Of a DNA stretch of 64,000 bases, positions 19,000-28,658 are shown in pieces; the first letter of the stretch is position 1, and each line of letters starts with the position of its first letter. The DNA is from Planctomycetia bacterium (lineage in GTDB: Bacteria > Planctomycetota > Brocadiia > Brocadiales > Brocadiaceae), in contig JABTVC010000001.1 in the NCBI GenBank assembly GCA_015075005.1, positions 558,001 through 622,000 of the forward strand, given 5' to 3'. A program made the translations under genes and the position numbers. The notes beneath the pieces were generated by a model that ran no database searches, had not been told where the DNA came from, and saw nothing but the letters and a program-made list of their open reading frames with translations.

Positions 19000-21003
19000 A
19001 TGATTACTGTATTTATAAAAGAATTTATACAACTGTTTTAAGATATGTAATAATTGCTGTTTTGTTATTAGGTGACCCTACTCTTTTCGGGGAAACAAAA
19101 GGCATCGAACACGACAGCAATAACTGTGGATTTCACAGAACCTCGGCCAAATGCCAGGTATCGCAGCAGTAGGAGTGGAACTTTCTCAATGGGAAATGAT
19201 TTTCCAAGTCTTATTTTCGGAAAAATACGAAGAAGACATTGAAAATGCAGGGAGTATCTATCGAACAGGACTGAATCTGAGATATCATGTTTCTGATTTA
19301 TCCAATGACATTCAAAAATATATGGATCACCTCAATGATTTTTAATAATACAACATTGTTATATAAGAAAAGAGGGAGGATCTTATCTTTACCGTTTATG
19401 GTATGCCTAAGTGGCTGAGTAAAGATGTGTAAAAACAGGGACGGAAATATATATGCGGACCGAATTAGGGCAAACACCGCCCACTGATTATGATGCCTGG
19501 GCAGAACATGTTAAGGGAATAGTGAGTTATTATAAATATAAATTGGGCCTGATTGTGGTATGAAATATGGAATGAACCAGATCAGGGGTATCTCTTTTCC
19601 AATACAGACTTCTGGTTTGGAAGTCAGGAAGAGTACTTTAAATTATATAAATACAGTGTTATGAGCTCTTGAAGCAGACCCCTCATGTGAAGATAGGAGG
19701 ACCTGCCAGTTCTGTATGGGATAATGGGGCGATTGAGGAGTTTATAAAATATGCGGCCACAAACAACCTGCCCATCGATTTTATAACCTGGCATATGTAC
19801 GCTGGATGGAATAATTTTGGGGACACAAATCAGAATACAGAGAAATGTCGGATACTATCAGAAAATGGCTGAAACAGTATGGCTACGATGAAAATACCCC
19901 CATAATTAATGAATGGAACAGTAATGCAATGCCTCAATGATTTAGAGGATCATAACACTGAGCAGAATAGTGCGTACGCCGTTTATGCCGTTTTTTAATA
20001 TGCTCGAAACAGGTATTGATAAACAAGCCTTCTTTAATATTGCCGATTTTGAACGAAATTCAATATTTTCTGGTAATCCTGGTATTATGAGTAACGACGG
20101 CATTATCAAATCGGTTTATAATGCATTCAAGGCACTATCCGTCCTGCAAGGCAAACAAGAAAACGAGATCACAAATAGACTTAAAGCAGATATCGCGAGC
20201 GAGGATGGCTTTGTTGCAGCCATTGCATCTCAAACGAAAGATAATCGTAAAGTAAGAATGCTGATCTCTAATTATATTCCTTCCAACCGAATGCTAAAGA
20301 ACGCATTTCCTCAAAAACCTATCCATACGCTTTTAAATATAGAAAAATACCGAGGAAAATAACCATGAATTTTAAAAATATTCCTTTCTCAGGAGATGCA
20401 ATAATGACAACGTATCCTGCAGATAAGGATCATTCTGAATTCCTGCAAATATAATAAAATAACAGAAGAGATACAAACAGACACTCCTTATTGCGGAAAT
20501 AATGGCATGGTAGACAAGTTAGTCATGCAGGCAAAATCGAAACTCAAGAAAAGCATTGTCAGAAGCCATTGCATTCTTAAAATATAAAGGATATCAACAA
20601 AGTCAGATAGATATAATTGCAACACAACTTAGAAATTGTTTTCAAATAAATAGTAAATCTATTTTTAAAGACTGTATTAGTCCCTTAATCGAGCTAATTT
20701 GTTCTCAGGTTATGAGTCTAGGAAGTTACCCACCGGACTGTGCTGTATTTGAACAGGATGTTATCGACTGCAATAATGTGTATCACAACACCTGATGATA
20801 ATCTTTATTTCTCCGGTGAACATACAAGTTTTACTGGTCAAGCAATTAATGTCTCGATGTGGATCGATAAGATAAACAACGATCCCAATATCTCTGAAGG
20901 CTCAAAACAAACGAAACAAATTAATATAACTAACGGTTTATACCAAGAAACATTGACCTTGCAGCCGTATTCCGTTGCACTAGTTGAAATAATTATACCG
21001 TAG
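19000..21003 (+). pseudogene. Secreted GH39-like glycoside hydrolase, many frameshifts
   Basis: ATG 19000 has an AAAGGAGG site 9 nt upstream. A signal-like segment (YVIIAVLLLGDPTLFG) follows in another frame. The acid/base motif VYEIWNEPDQGYLF (clan GH-A, family 39-like) is at 19560-19605, followed by VKIGGPASSVWDNGAIEEF, LPIDFITWHMYAGW, RTPFMPFFNMLETGID and a C-terminal beta domain ending TLQPYSVALVEIII. At least six shifts break it. GH39-like enzymes such as PslG act on exopolysaccharide, which suits control by a cyclic-dinucleotide riboswitch. Family assignment beyond GH-A/GH39-like is uncertain. Confidence 0.55.
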
Positions 21004-21265
21004 GAGAGTAAATTCTGGGAATGTCTTACTTAATTCTGTGGTAACGTTGTCAAGTGGAGACCTGACAAAAGCCATCCAATTTATAGTTGTCACGCATCAA
21101 AACCATTGTAGTAAGAAGCAAGCCGAATTTTGGTAACGTTCAGTGCTCTGGTAACACTCCATTTGCTTACATTCACCCAGCAAAACCTACAACGAAGACA
21201 GTCAGTTCGGCATCATTATGGCGAACCAGCCCTTTACAGGCAACATTGACAAAGGTGACATTCAT

Positions 21266-21736
21266 TTACTTCATTGTGTCAGGAAAGCAATACGTCTGTT
21301 TATAGGTTTTCGTTACTTCGGTATTTCTTTCCAGGAAAATATCCCCATGGTAAAGAAGCCATGCATGGCCCTCGAGCCTCTTTTGTGCCTCACTATCAGA
21401 TAACGTATCGTATTTCACTCCAAAACATACCTGCACATCCATCCCCATTTTACGCAAAAAATGATAGAAAACCAAGGTGCGCTTGAGACAGGTATTTTCG
21501 CCTGCCATGGAATTACGACTCAGGATATAGTCCGTAAACTTCACGGCCTTAGCTCTTAATTTCTCCAGTTCCAGGTGCTGGTACACCTTCAAATCCCGTG
21601 GTGTTAAGATGCTCATAAGCCGGGGAATGGAGAAGAGTCTGAGCATGACAGGTAACAAGATAATCACGAAAAAAATTTGAGTAAAAAGCAAAAGCTCCTC
21701 AAAAGAACGAAAATTTGCCCTGAACTTTTTTAGCAT
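21266..21736 (-). CDS. Lasso-peptide biosynthesis B2-type protease
   Basis: A 156-residue transglutaminase-like cysteine protease of the lasso B2 family. Numbering from the ATG at 21736, a membrane segment (LLLFTQIFFVIILLPVML) precedes the catalytic region: Cys83 in AGENTCLKRTLVFYHFLRKMG, His124 in LEGHAWLLYHG and Asp132 in YHGDIFLE. In lasso and related RiPP pathways this enzyme removes the leader peptide after delivery by an RRE protein. The gene lies 10 nt after the PqqD-like gene, the standard B1-B2 order. Confidence 0.8.
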   Translation of the reverse strand: MLKKFRANFRSFEELLLFTQIFFVIILLPVMLRLFSIPRLMSILTPRDLKVYQHLELEKLRAKAVKFTDYILSRNSMAGENTCLKRTLVFYHFLRKMGMDVQVCFGVKYDTLSDSEAQKRLEGHAWLLYHGDIFLERNTEVTKTYKQTYCFPDTMK

Positions 21737-21746
21737 GCTGGTCTGA

Positions 21747-22031
21747 CTACCTATCTTCAACCTTCACTAATTTTTCACGAACAAGTTCATTCATGAGATT
21801 AAGCACACTTTCTGTGGCTTTTTCCGGTGAGACATCAAATTCTCCTGAAACTTTTTTGCTTATCTCTTCAGGTGTAAGGCCACTGCTCAGCATCTGCCAG
21901 ATACGCAGTCCTGTTTCATTTAAAGTGAAGTACATCTTCGTTCCCAGATGCAGAAGGACGGCCTCCTTGCCCTCTAACTCCGTAACAACTACTTCAGGGT
22001 CGGGTGTTACCCGCTGGTTTAACTGGATCAT
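21747..22031 (-). CDS. PqqD-family RiPP recognition element (B1-like)
   Basis: A 94-residue protein with the PqqD winged-helix text: VVTELEGKEAVLLHLGTKMY, FTLNETGLRIWQMLSSGL, TPEEISKKVSGEFDVSPEKA. Such proteins bind the leader peptide of a RiPP precursor and bring it to tailoring enzymes. GGAGGGAATCG before ATG 22031 is a strong ribosome binding site. It is directly followed by the B2-type protease. Confidence 0.85.
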   Translation of the reverse strand: MIQLNQRVTPDPEVVVTELEGKEAVLLHLGTKMYFTLNETGLRIWQMLSSGLTPEEISKKVSGEFDVSPEKATESVLNLMNELVREKLVKVEDR

Positions 22032-22172
22032 CGATTCCCTCCGCTCATGTACTGTACAAGGAATTTCAAATAACTACAAAGTTACCAAGAAATGCAAGGG
22101 TTAAAGATTTTCAACCCCTACGTTTAAGGTTATAAGAAATTTCAATGCCAGGCCTGAAAGGCTGTCAGGATA

Positions 22173-22197
22173 TAGCAGGGGGTAAAGCCCCCTGCTA
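22173..22197. repeat. Perfect hairpin in the 22.0-22.4 kb intergenic gap
   Basis: TAGCAGGGGG (22173-22182), TAAAG loop, CCCCCTGCTA (22188-22197): a 10-bp perfect stem. The 380-nt gap between the PqqD-like and radical SAM genes also holds shorter palindromes (CAGGCCTG, GCCCTTCGGGC) but no recognisable ORF. It could insulate the two transcription units. Confidence 0.6.
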
Positions 22198-22413
22198 AAA
22201 CTTTGTATTTCTTAGTCCAGTGGCTTCACCCCTGGCTATGTGCTTTCTGCCCTTCGGGCATAGATTGTATTGAAGAGTGGACAAGTACACAAAGTATTTT
22301 CTTTATGTCAGAGTGTCTTTGCGGCCAAAAGTCGCCAAAGATATAAATAAATACAAAATACTCTATTATTTCCTATGCACACCCCTTGCGTTGCAATTTT
22401 CTTTACCTTGCTT

Positions 22414-23439
22414 TCACAACGCGTTACACGAAACGGGTGACTTACGATTCTTCCAAACAAGACTTGCCCACGGACTCTCGGGATAGTGTGCAAGCCAGTC
22501 CATCTTTCTGAAATAATTCAAGCAGTACCAACAGGGAAAATAATCTGCATCTCTAAATGTACCATTGCTATGGTGTTCAAGCTTATCTTCCTGAAACTTC
22601 CCGATAGCCCGAACCAAACGCCCATAAGCCTCAGAAAAACTCATCTCATTCAAATTACCTAGTATATCATCGTTGCCCACATCTTCTCCATGTCCGGATA
22701 AATTACAGCATACGGTAACATTGCCACGCCAGTCGATGTTAATTTCCTGCATTTGTAACGGAGCACAGGGCAAGAGATCGGTCGTATAGTATCCCGGTGC
22801 TATAACTATAGGAATGGAAAAGGTTTTCTGCAGTTGCAAGATGACGGCCTCTGTCTGCCTTCTTTCTATCGGCGAAAGATCCATATTTCCTGATACAATT
22901 CGGGGAGTTGAAATAAGATGACCAAACCTGAGTCCCCGGCTTCCCAGTTTCGTTGCAAGCCCTGCTATTTCATGTAATTCATCCCGATTGTGGGACCTAA
23001 TGACCGTATTGAAGGTGAAGGGAATGTCCTTTGCCACACAAATGCTTACGGCCTGCATCACCCTCCGGTATGAACCCTTCCCACGGAGCATGTCATGTGT
23101 CTCTTCCTTTGCACCTTCTAAACTAAAGGTAATCCCTGTAAGCCTATTATGATAGGGGAGCAACATCTCATAAATGCTGGTAAAATTCCAACCGTTCGTG
23201 ACAAAGCCAAATTTATATCCCGCTTCTGATACCATCGCGAGTATCTCGGTGAATCTGGGATACAACGTAGGCTCTCCGCCAGTAAAAGAGAGGTGTTCGA
23301 AGCCATGTAGCCGGGCACTTTGGAGAATCCTTTCTATAATCTTTATTTTCAGCTCGCCGTCACCACAATGCCTTCCATCAAGGCAGTGATAACAGCCTAG
23401 ATTACAGCGATTGGTAAGTTCTATCAATATGCCTGGCAT
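22414..23439 (-). CDS. Radical SAM enzyme with C-terminal auxiliary-cluster cysteines
   Basis: The N-terminus IELTNRCNLGCYHC holds the CxxxCxxC motif (C12, C16, C19) for the SAM-binding [4Fe-4S] cluster, followed by LSFTGGEPTLYPRF (GGEP). The C-terminal third has further Cys groups (LLPCAPLQMQEI, NVTVCCNLSGHG, YFPCWYCLNYFRK) resembling a SPASM or twitch domain. Such enzymes modify RiPP precursors or other peptides. ATG 23439 comes directly after an R1 repeat copy. It lies between the kinase and RRE/protease genes, all on the same strand. Confidence 0.85.
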   Translation of the reverse strand: MPGILIELTNRCNLGCYHCLDGRHCGDGELKIKIIERILQSARLHGFEHLSFTGGEPTLYPRFTEILAMVSEAGYKFGFVTNGWNFTSIYEMLLPYHNRLTGITFSLEGAKEETHDMLRGKGSYRRVMQAVSICVAKDIPFTFNTVIRSHNRDELHEIAGLATKLGSRGLRFGHLISTPRIVSGNMDLSPIERRQTEAVILQLQKTFSIPIVIAPGYYTTDLLPCAPLQMQEINIDWRGNVTVCCNLSGHGEDVGNDDILGNLNEMSFSEAYGRLVRAIGKFQEDKLEHHSNGTFRDADYFPCWYCLNYFRKMDWLAHYPESPWASLVWKNRKSPVSCNAL

Positions 23440-23446
23440 TTATATC

Positions 23447-23560
23447 ATTACTGTATAAAAACTTCTTTTTTTTAAGTTTTTTACCTCCCCTTTCATCCCT
23501 TCCTTGTGAAGGAGAGGATTGAGGGGTGGTCAATTTAGCTGCGGCTATGCTGCGCTATGT
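23447..23560 (-). repeat. R1 repeat, copy directly upstream of the radical SAM gene
   Basis: Read on the minus strand: AGCGCAGCATAGCC, AAATTGACCACCCCTC, a hairpin with CCTTCACAAGGAAGG, GGGGAGGTAAAAAACTT, AAAAAAGAAGTTTTTATAC and TAATGATATAA, ending 7 nt before the ATG. It is a near full-length copy of the family. Confidence 0.75.
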
Positions 23561-23640
23561 ATTCTGTATCCTTAATCTACGGTAAAACTCATATTCCTTT
23601 TTGGTAACAGCTCAGCCGATTTGAAATGCATGCCGAATTA

Positions 23641-23717
23641 CAACCCCCCTCCCCCATTTTCTAAGGGGGATTTCGTTAAGTCCCCCTTAATAAAGGGGGA
23701 TTCAGGGGGTTGTGTTT
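23641..23717. repeat. Palindromic C/G-rich repeat
   Basis: The segment starts ACAACCCCCCT and ends AGGGGGTTGTG, with internal CCCCCTTAATAAAGGGGG and CCCCCATTTTCTAAGGGGG hairpins. Ends are inverted copies, as in small palindromic mobile repeats. It lies between the kinase and radical SAM genes. Confidence 0.6.
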
Positions 23718-23747
23718 TTCTTGTGGTTCATTCTTGCTTTGCCTTCA

Positions 23748-24807
23748 TTAAGGTTTTGGTAACAGTTCAGCACCCCACCTAAACTCCTGCCACTGGTGGG
23801 CGGGGGATGAACTGTTACAGGCCTTGATATTAGACAATAGGAAATCTGATATTTTCTCAGGACATTCATACAAATCACGCCCTGCAAGGAGTTCATAACT
23901 ATATGACTGAGATACAAGCCGCCTAAGAACCTCTAAATGTACATTGACCGCCTGACGTTTAAAAAATAGTGACGCACTTTGCCTCATCAATTTGATGTAA
24001 GGCAGTTGTTTTATCTATGGGTATCAACTTACTCACAGGCTGAGGAACTATGTGGGTGTAGATTAATACCCTTGGAATACAGCCTGGCCGAAATCGACCT
24101 GGGTAGACCGTTTCTACGTCTAAAAATCGCTTGGTATGGTCTCCCATTGCCGATCCCTTAAGATGAGGCGCTATTTCAGGGAACTGATGGGCCAAGACGG
24201 GATCAAGATAAAAATGCCTCCGAAAGGTCAGGGCTTCTATCCCGTCCGCTGATGGTCTGACTAAAATGGCATCATCTGAGACATAATGCCAGCCCTGACG
24301 GACCAGACTAAGGGCAGTGCTGGATTTGCCGCTGCCTGATTCTCCCAACAAAAGGTATCCAATTCCATTCCTAACAAGCCCGGCAGCATGAAGATCATAA
24401 AAACCTAAGGGAGAAAGCAGATGGATAAGGCCTATAAGAAAGAAGTTATACTTCGATAAAGGAGGTTTTTCTTTAAAAGAGCGATGAAGAGTTACAATCC
24501 CTATTCCCGCTTGAGGCTGGAGCTGGAAAATGGATAATCCGTCGGTGAGGGAAACATGACCATCTGCCTCATAGACTGATAAGTCATAGCAGGAAAAAGG
24601 CCCTGATGCCGAATGTGGGATATCCACGGGTGCATCCGTCGTGATAAATTTCAACTCAATATGAACGGAATGAGCTATACCGCTTCGTTTAACAAAGGGA
24701 AGAGGAGAGAAGAATTGCTCAATTTCCCCCTCAACCCCTTGCCCTTCCCATTTGACCCCAACGGTTATTTCGCAGAAAGAGTAGAGATTGACCCCAGCTT
24801 TAATCAT
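23748..24807 (-). CDS. HPr-kinase-like protein of a RiPP locus, one frameshift
   Basis: The kinase core is readable: YDLHAAGLVRNGIGYLLLG, Walker A GESGSGKSST (about residues 155-163 from ATG 24807) and WHYVSDDAILVRP. HPr-kinase homologues in paeninodin-type lasso loci phosphorylate the C-terminal Ser of the precursor, and the precursor here also ends in Ser. The frame breaks near 23975-23985 (after CVTIF); the next frame continues LMRQSASLFFKRQAVNVHLE and ends at 23748. The start is uncertain: ATG 24807 or 24828; the longer reading from 24945 overlaps the precursor gene and is not believed. Confidence 0.7.
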
Positions 24808-24865
24808 CTCAACTTCCCAACCTCTCATCTTCCCATCATTTTTTTTATAAGTTTCCTTGTTATAA

Positions 24866-25045
24866 CTACGACACAAAGGTACCAAAGAATCCGTTGTTCC
24901 CTGTAATCTTCGTCGCATCCCCGTGTTTCGTAAGCTTTGGCTCAATGAAGGTTAATTTAGGTTCGGTAAAATGCCTTTTGGTTTGAGAATCACCTACCAC
25001 CTTAACTTCCTGGCCTATGTGTCCTGCTGAAATATTTTCTGACAT
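24866..25045 (-). CDS. Lasso-type RiPP precursor peptide (59 residues)
   Basis: Too short for the usual ORF cut-off. ATG 25045 follows an AAAGGAG site; stop TAG is at 24866-24868. The leader ends with FIEPKLTKHGDATKIT, which matches the lasso-leader pattern aromatic-x-x-P-x-L...G.....T recognised by PqqD-like RREs, and a second copy, FTEPKL, lies 7 residues earlier. The C-terminus is GNNGFFGTFVS. If Thr48 is the usual -2 Thr, the core is about ten residues and ends in Ser59. The core lacks an Asp or Glu at positions 7-9, so a classical lasso ring is unlikely. The HPr-kinase-like gene follows 58 nt downstream. Confidence 0.8.
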   Translation of the reverse strand: MSENISAGHIGQEVKVVGDSQTKRHFTEPKLTFIEPKLTKHGDATKITGNNGFFGTFVS

Positions 25046-25083
25046 TTTTTTCTCCTTTCATTGTTTTTGGTATTGACAAGATT

Positions 25084-25126
25084 AACCACAGGGTACGCAG
25101 GGTATTTCTCTATGCACCCTGTGGTT
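25084..25126 (-). terminator. Hairpin between the RiPP locus and the giant secreted-protein operon
   Basis: AACCACAGGGT (25084-25094) pairs perfectly with ACCCTGTGGTT (25116-25126). It lies 46 nt after the end of the 25172-28657 gene on the minus strand. No T-run on that strand, so terminator function is a guess. Confidence 0.4.
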
Positions 25127-25171
25127 TTATATAATCCGTGTTCATCTGCGTCCAAGCCTATTTCTGACAGG

Positions 25172-28100
25172 TTAAGGACGGAATCTGCCAAAGAATCCCT
25201 TCTTGAATTTTACACGCCTTGATTCAGTATTTGTTAATCGGGGTGCCGCAGAAGATACCCCTTTCCCCACCCCTAACACATCCACAAGGAACTTGAACGA
25301 CTTTTTCTCCTTTAAACAAATAATGAAGTGAGCATTTACGAATTCTCCTGGGCTCAGTACGCCATCCGCATAAGCATCGGTCAATGGAATGGTCATTATT
25401 GACCCTTCTCCACCATGCCCTCCATCTGCATTATGGAGGAGATTTCCATTTGTTAGCGTTTTCACCTGAACCGCAAGGTTTGAAAGAGACGGACTACCGC
25501 CCTTGTTTGTGAGTTTGGCATCAAAACTGAATTTCCCGACAAATCCTGGAGGACAGCCCGTAGTATCAGAAGTAGTCGTATATGTTGATTTTATAGGTTC
25601 AAAGAGAACGAGATCATTAATGATTTCCGGTGTTGGAGCAGGCGTTGGTGTGGGCTCCACAGTCGGTATCGGTGGGGGTGTTGCCGTTGCCGTTGCCGTT
25701 GGTGTTGGTGTTGGTGTTGGTGTCGGTGTCGGTGTCGGCAATTTTATTTCAACAGAGGCAGTATCCAAAGCAGATAATCCATCATTATCCGTAACCCTCA
25801 AGAGAACAGTTCCACTGAATTCGACATTCCATGTGTGATTTGTTGTTGGTGAGGTAGTAGTTACATCGTAGATACCATCATTATCCCAATCCCATTCATA
25901 AGAAACAATAGCTCCATCTGGATCAAAGGAACCGCTAGCATCAAAGGTTATCGGTGAACCCACAGTTCCAGTATATGGTCCATTAGCCTCTGCTATGGGA
26001 GATTTTAACGACGTTTCTATTGCCTCTATAATTGCCTCGACAACATCTTCAGCATTTGGAGCGGTAAATACTTCTCCTCCTGTTCCTTCTGCTAAATTTG
26101 AAAAATAAGAATAAGCAGTGAAATCTCCACCGATTGAAATTGCATATATTGAAGCTGGGTCTACTGCCAAAGCGGCAGCTACCACATTGCTTGTGATATA
26201 GCCTGTAAACGGTTCTGGATCATGGGGCGGGGCATCACCCATAATGATTATTACCTTTTTGACATTATTTCGCCAAGCACCTAATCCTTCTGTATTTATT
26301 GATCTTATCAGTGCAGAAAAGACGGATTCTGGCCAATCATTACCGCCATATGCTGATAAACCCTGGATTGCTGTAATTATAGATGCTTTATCAGTAGAAA
26401 ATGGCAAATTTACGCTATACGTGTAATCGCCTGGATCACCGTATGGATCTATAGGAAAATCTTTATAATTAACAACGGCCATCCTCCAATCATCCATTTT
26501 AGAGTCAATAGTATTCACTATTTCCGTTGCTGAAGTCTTAACTGCATCTATGTCATCCCACATACTTCCTGTGGTATCAATGACAAATATTAAATCTAAA
26601 GCTCCTGGAGTAATTGAGCGAGACCTACTAACGTATATTCCTGTTTCTGGGGCATCGGTATTTCTCCCTTTTACAAACCAGTTGATAATAGCCCCACCTG
26701 ATAAAATCTTCTTCCAATCATCTTTTGATGGGGTATATTCGTTTGTGACGAGCTCGGGGGAAGAAAATCTCGAGGTAGCGAAATTCGTATCATAAAATTC
26801 AACGGTAAAACGATCATTTCTATGTGATGGACCTCCCCCATTAGAATCCCATTTAAAGGTTGGAGGATCCTCAGATCCTACAATAAAATTTTCTTCTGGA
26901 TTTGTAGGGTCAGCAGCAACATTATGCTCACTAAAAACAGCTCCATATTTCACTTGATCTGAGATTGACTTACCGTTAATCAAAGCATTCCAAAATGCAG
27001 ATAGAGTATGAGGCTTAGAATTCGTAAGAGTGTCCCAAATGGAATTGTCTCCAAGTGTTATTTCATCCCCAGTCTCTGATGAACTGTCATATAAATCCCA
27101 TAGAATCCTTTGTACAGCAAGTTCGTTATCTTCCCCTGCACTTATATAACCGGTGTTTGCTTCTAAATCATAAGAAATGTCAACTGAATTTGCATCAAAA
27201 TTATAAGCTGAATACATTGTATCCCCAACATATGGAATACCAAAGCCACCAGAACCTGTCTCTTGTTGCAAGGATGTACCGAAATAGGTTGGCCAACCTT
27301 CTCCCCAAGCTAAACGTATCCCTATGTCTTTCCCCAGCCGTTCTGCTAAATTTTCATCTATAGAATGGTTTCCGCCGGGATTATTTTCCAACGAATACAA
27401 AGCTGCTATATAATGACCATATTCGTGATGTATAGTATCTTGTGAAAACCTTCTCCTCCCAGTTATATTCAGTGATTTATCACCTGGATCATAATACGAT
27501 ACGCCTCCAGAAACTGGAAAATTTACTTCTAAAGGACCAGGTATACTTCCGGTTAGAGTTCCTATATAAGTAGAAGAAGTAACTAATGCATCTGCAACTG
27601 CAAAAGCAGTATTAGCCTCACCTGTATTATTTGCAGTTAAATTTATAATCAGATTAGTACCGTCTAAAACGTCTACATGTGCATCCAAAGGAGATTCCAA
27701 TTGATAAGTTGACCCGGGCAAACCAGGTGGTTTTACATAAAACCCCGTTGATTTCGCCAAAACTCTAATAAAGATGTCCCTTCCATTTTGTAAAAGCCCA
27801 TCATCATTGTTAATTGTTGTGTTATATGCCCCTGTAGCATCTGTCCAAACCGTTGTAACCAACTCAGAACCAATAAGTTCATCATCGTAAATTTCTATGG
27901 GAGAGAATCTGACAGGATGCGTATTTCCATTGCTATCTGTCCATTGAATTACCCCAGAAATATTTATATAGCCAGCTTCTGTAATGACGGTTTGTTTACT
28001 AATAATATTACTTTCAACACCTTCTTTTTTAAGCAGTTGATCCATCAACTGATTTAACACTTTTTCGTTTTCTGTTAATTTGAGAATAGGAAAAGGATCA

Positions 28101-28657
28101 TTTGTCTCAATAGCTCTTACGATCACTAATGAATTTACTAATTTCTTTAATTCCTCAGTGGAAAGATGTCCTCGATTTTCTAATTCTTGCATTTCCAACT
28201 CAATAAAACTACCACTTCCTGCTAACACTTTTTTATCTTCCGTCACAAGAAAATAAAGACTAGCAGAATTGCCAATCTTGTTCCCAGCCATATCAAAGGC
28301 ATTCGCACACACAGTGACTTTCGATTTACCAATATCGGTAATTCTAAACGAAATATTAATTTCTTTGCTCTTATCCTTTGCTATGTTCTCCAAAGTATAT
28401 TTGTTCACACTAAACAGTTCCAAATTACCCTCGATCTTCAAGCTTACGATAGTTTTAGTAATATCTATCCTTGGAGTAACTGACAAATTAGCTGTTAAAA
28501 TATTTCCCATTGCTGGAGAACCATCAGAAATATTTATTGTCAAATCTATTGGGGAAAGAGGTTCTGCCCATATCTTTTGATATGTACAAAGTATGTAGAG
28601 AAACAGTACTAAAGAAATAAAATTTTTAAACGACTTACTTTTATCCATACGCCGCAT
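25172..28657 (-). CDS. Giant secreted protein: HExxH metalloprotease-like, VWA and PKD domains
   Basis: A signal peptide follows the start (FKNFISLVLFLYILCTY). The N-terminal third has Ig-like and carbohydrate-binding-like text; HHEYGHYIAALYSL at about residue 410 is a zinc-protease HExxH motif. A von Willebrand A domain begins near residue 685 with LDLIFVIDTTGSMWDD (MIDAS), a PKD domain near 890 (ANGPYTGTVGSPITFDASGS) and a Thr-Pro repeat linker near 975-1010, then a C-terminal beta domain. ATG 28657 has AAGGAG upstream and lies one base after the preceding stop. A surface adhesin or protease is likely. The operon is headed by riboswitch copy 2. Confidence 0.75.
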   Translation of the reverse strand: MRRMDKSKSFKNFISLVLFLYILCTYQKIWAEPLSPIDLTINISDGSPAMGNILTANLSVTPRIDITKTIVSLKIEGNLELFSVNKYTLENIAKDKSKEINISFRITDIGKSKVTVCANAFDMAGNKIGNSASLYFLVTEDKKVLAGSGSFIELEMQELENRGHLSTEELKKLVNSLVIVRAIETNDPFPILKLTENEKVLNQLMDQLLKKEGVESNIISKQTVITEAGYINISGVIQWTDSNGNTHPVRFSPIEIYDDELIGSELVTTVWTDATGAYNTTINNDDGLLQNGRDIFIRVLAKSTGFYVKPPGLPGSTYQLESPLDAHVDVLDGTNLIINLTANNTGEANTAFAVADALVTSSTYIGTLTGSIPGPLEVNFPVSGGVSYYDPGDKSLNITGRRRFSQDTIHHEYGHYIAALYSLENNPGGNHSIDENLAERLGKDIGIRLAWGEGWPTYFGTSLQQETGSGGFGIPYVGDTMYSAYNFDANSVDISYDLEANTGYISAGEDNELAVQRILWDLYDSSSETGDEITLGDNSIWDTLTNSKPHTLSAFWNALINGKSISDQVKYGAVFSEHNVAADPTNPEENFIVGSEDPPTFKWDSNGGGPSHRNDRFTVEFYDTNFATSRFSSPELVTNEYTPSKDDWKKILSGGAIINWFVKGRNTDAPETGIYVSRSRSITPGALDLIFVIDTTGSMWDDIDAVKTSATEIVNTIDSKMDDWRMAVVNYKDFPIDPYGDPGDYTYSVNLPFSTDKASIITAIQGLSAYGGNDWPESVFSALIRSINTEGLGAWRNNVKKVIIIMGDAPPHDPEPFTGYITSNVVAAALAVDPASIYAISIGGDFTAYSYFSNLAEGTGGEVFTAPNAEDVVEAIIEAIETSLKSPIAEANGPYTGTVGSPITFDASGSFDPDGAIVSYEWDWDNDGIYDVTTTSPTTNHTWNVEFSGTVLLRVTDNDGLSALDTASVEIKLPTPTPTPTPTPTPTATATATPPPIPTVEPTPTPAPTPEIINDLVLFEPIKSTYTTTSDTTGCPPGFVGKFSFDAKLTNKGGSPSLSNLAVQVKTLTNGNLLHNADGGHGGEGSIMTIPLTDAYADGVLSPGEFVNAHFIICLKEKKSFKFLVDVLGVGKGVSSAAPRLTNTESRRVKFKKGFFGRFRP

Positions 28658-28658
28658 C

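Noticed and set aside
24807-24945. Longer N-terminus of the HPr-kinase-like protein
   Set aside because: This part lies over the precursor gene in another frame and reads as Arg/Lys-rich noise; the precursor has the better start signal.
21266-25045. Classical lasso peptide cluster
   Set aside because: The asparagine-synthetase-like cyclase is absent and the putative core has no Asp or Glu at ring positions 7-9, so the product is not a standard lasso.
25503-25838. Long plus-strand ORF rich in Val-Gly repeats opposite the giant secreted-protein gene
   Set aside because: It is the antisense of the Thr-Pro linker and PKD region; the low-complexity repeat is a reflection of the real gene.
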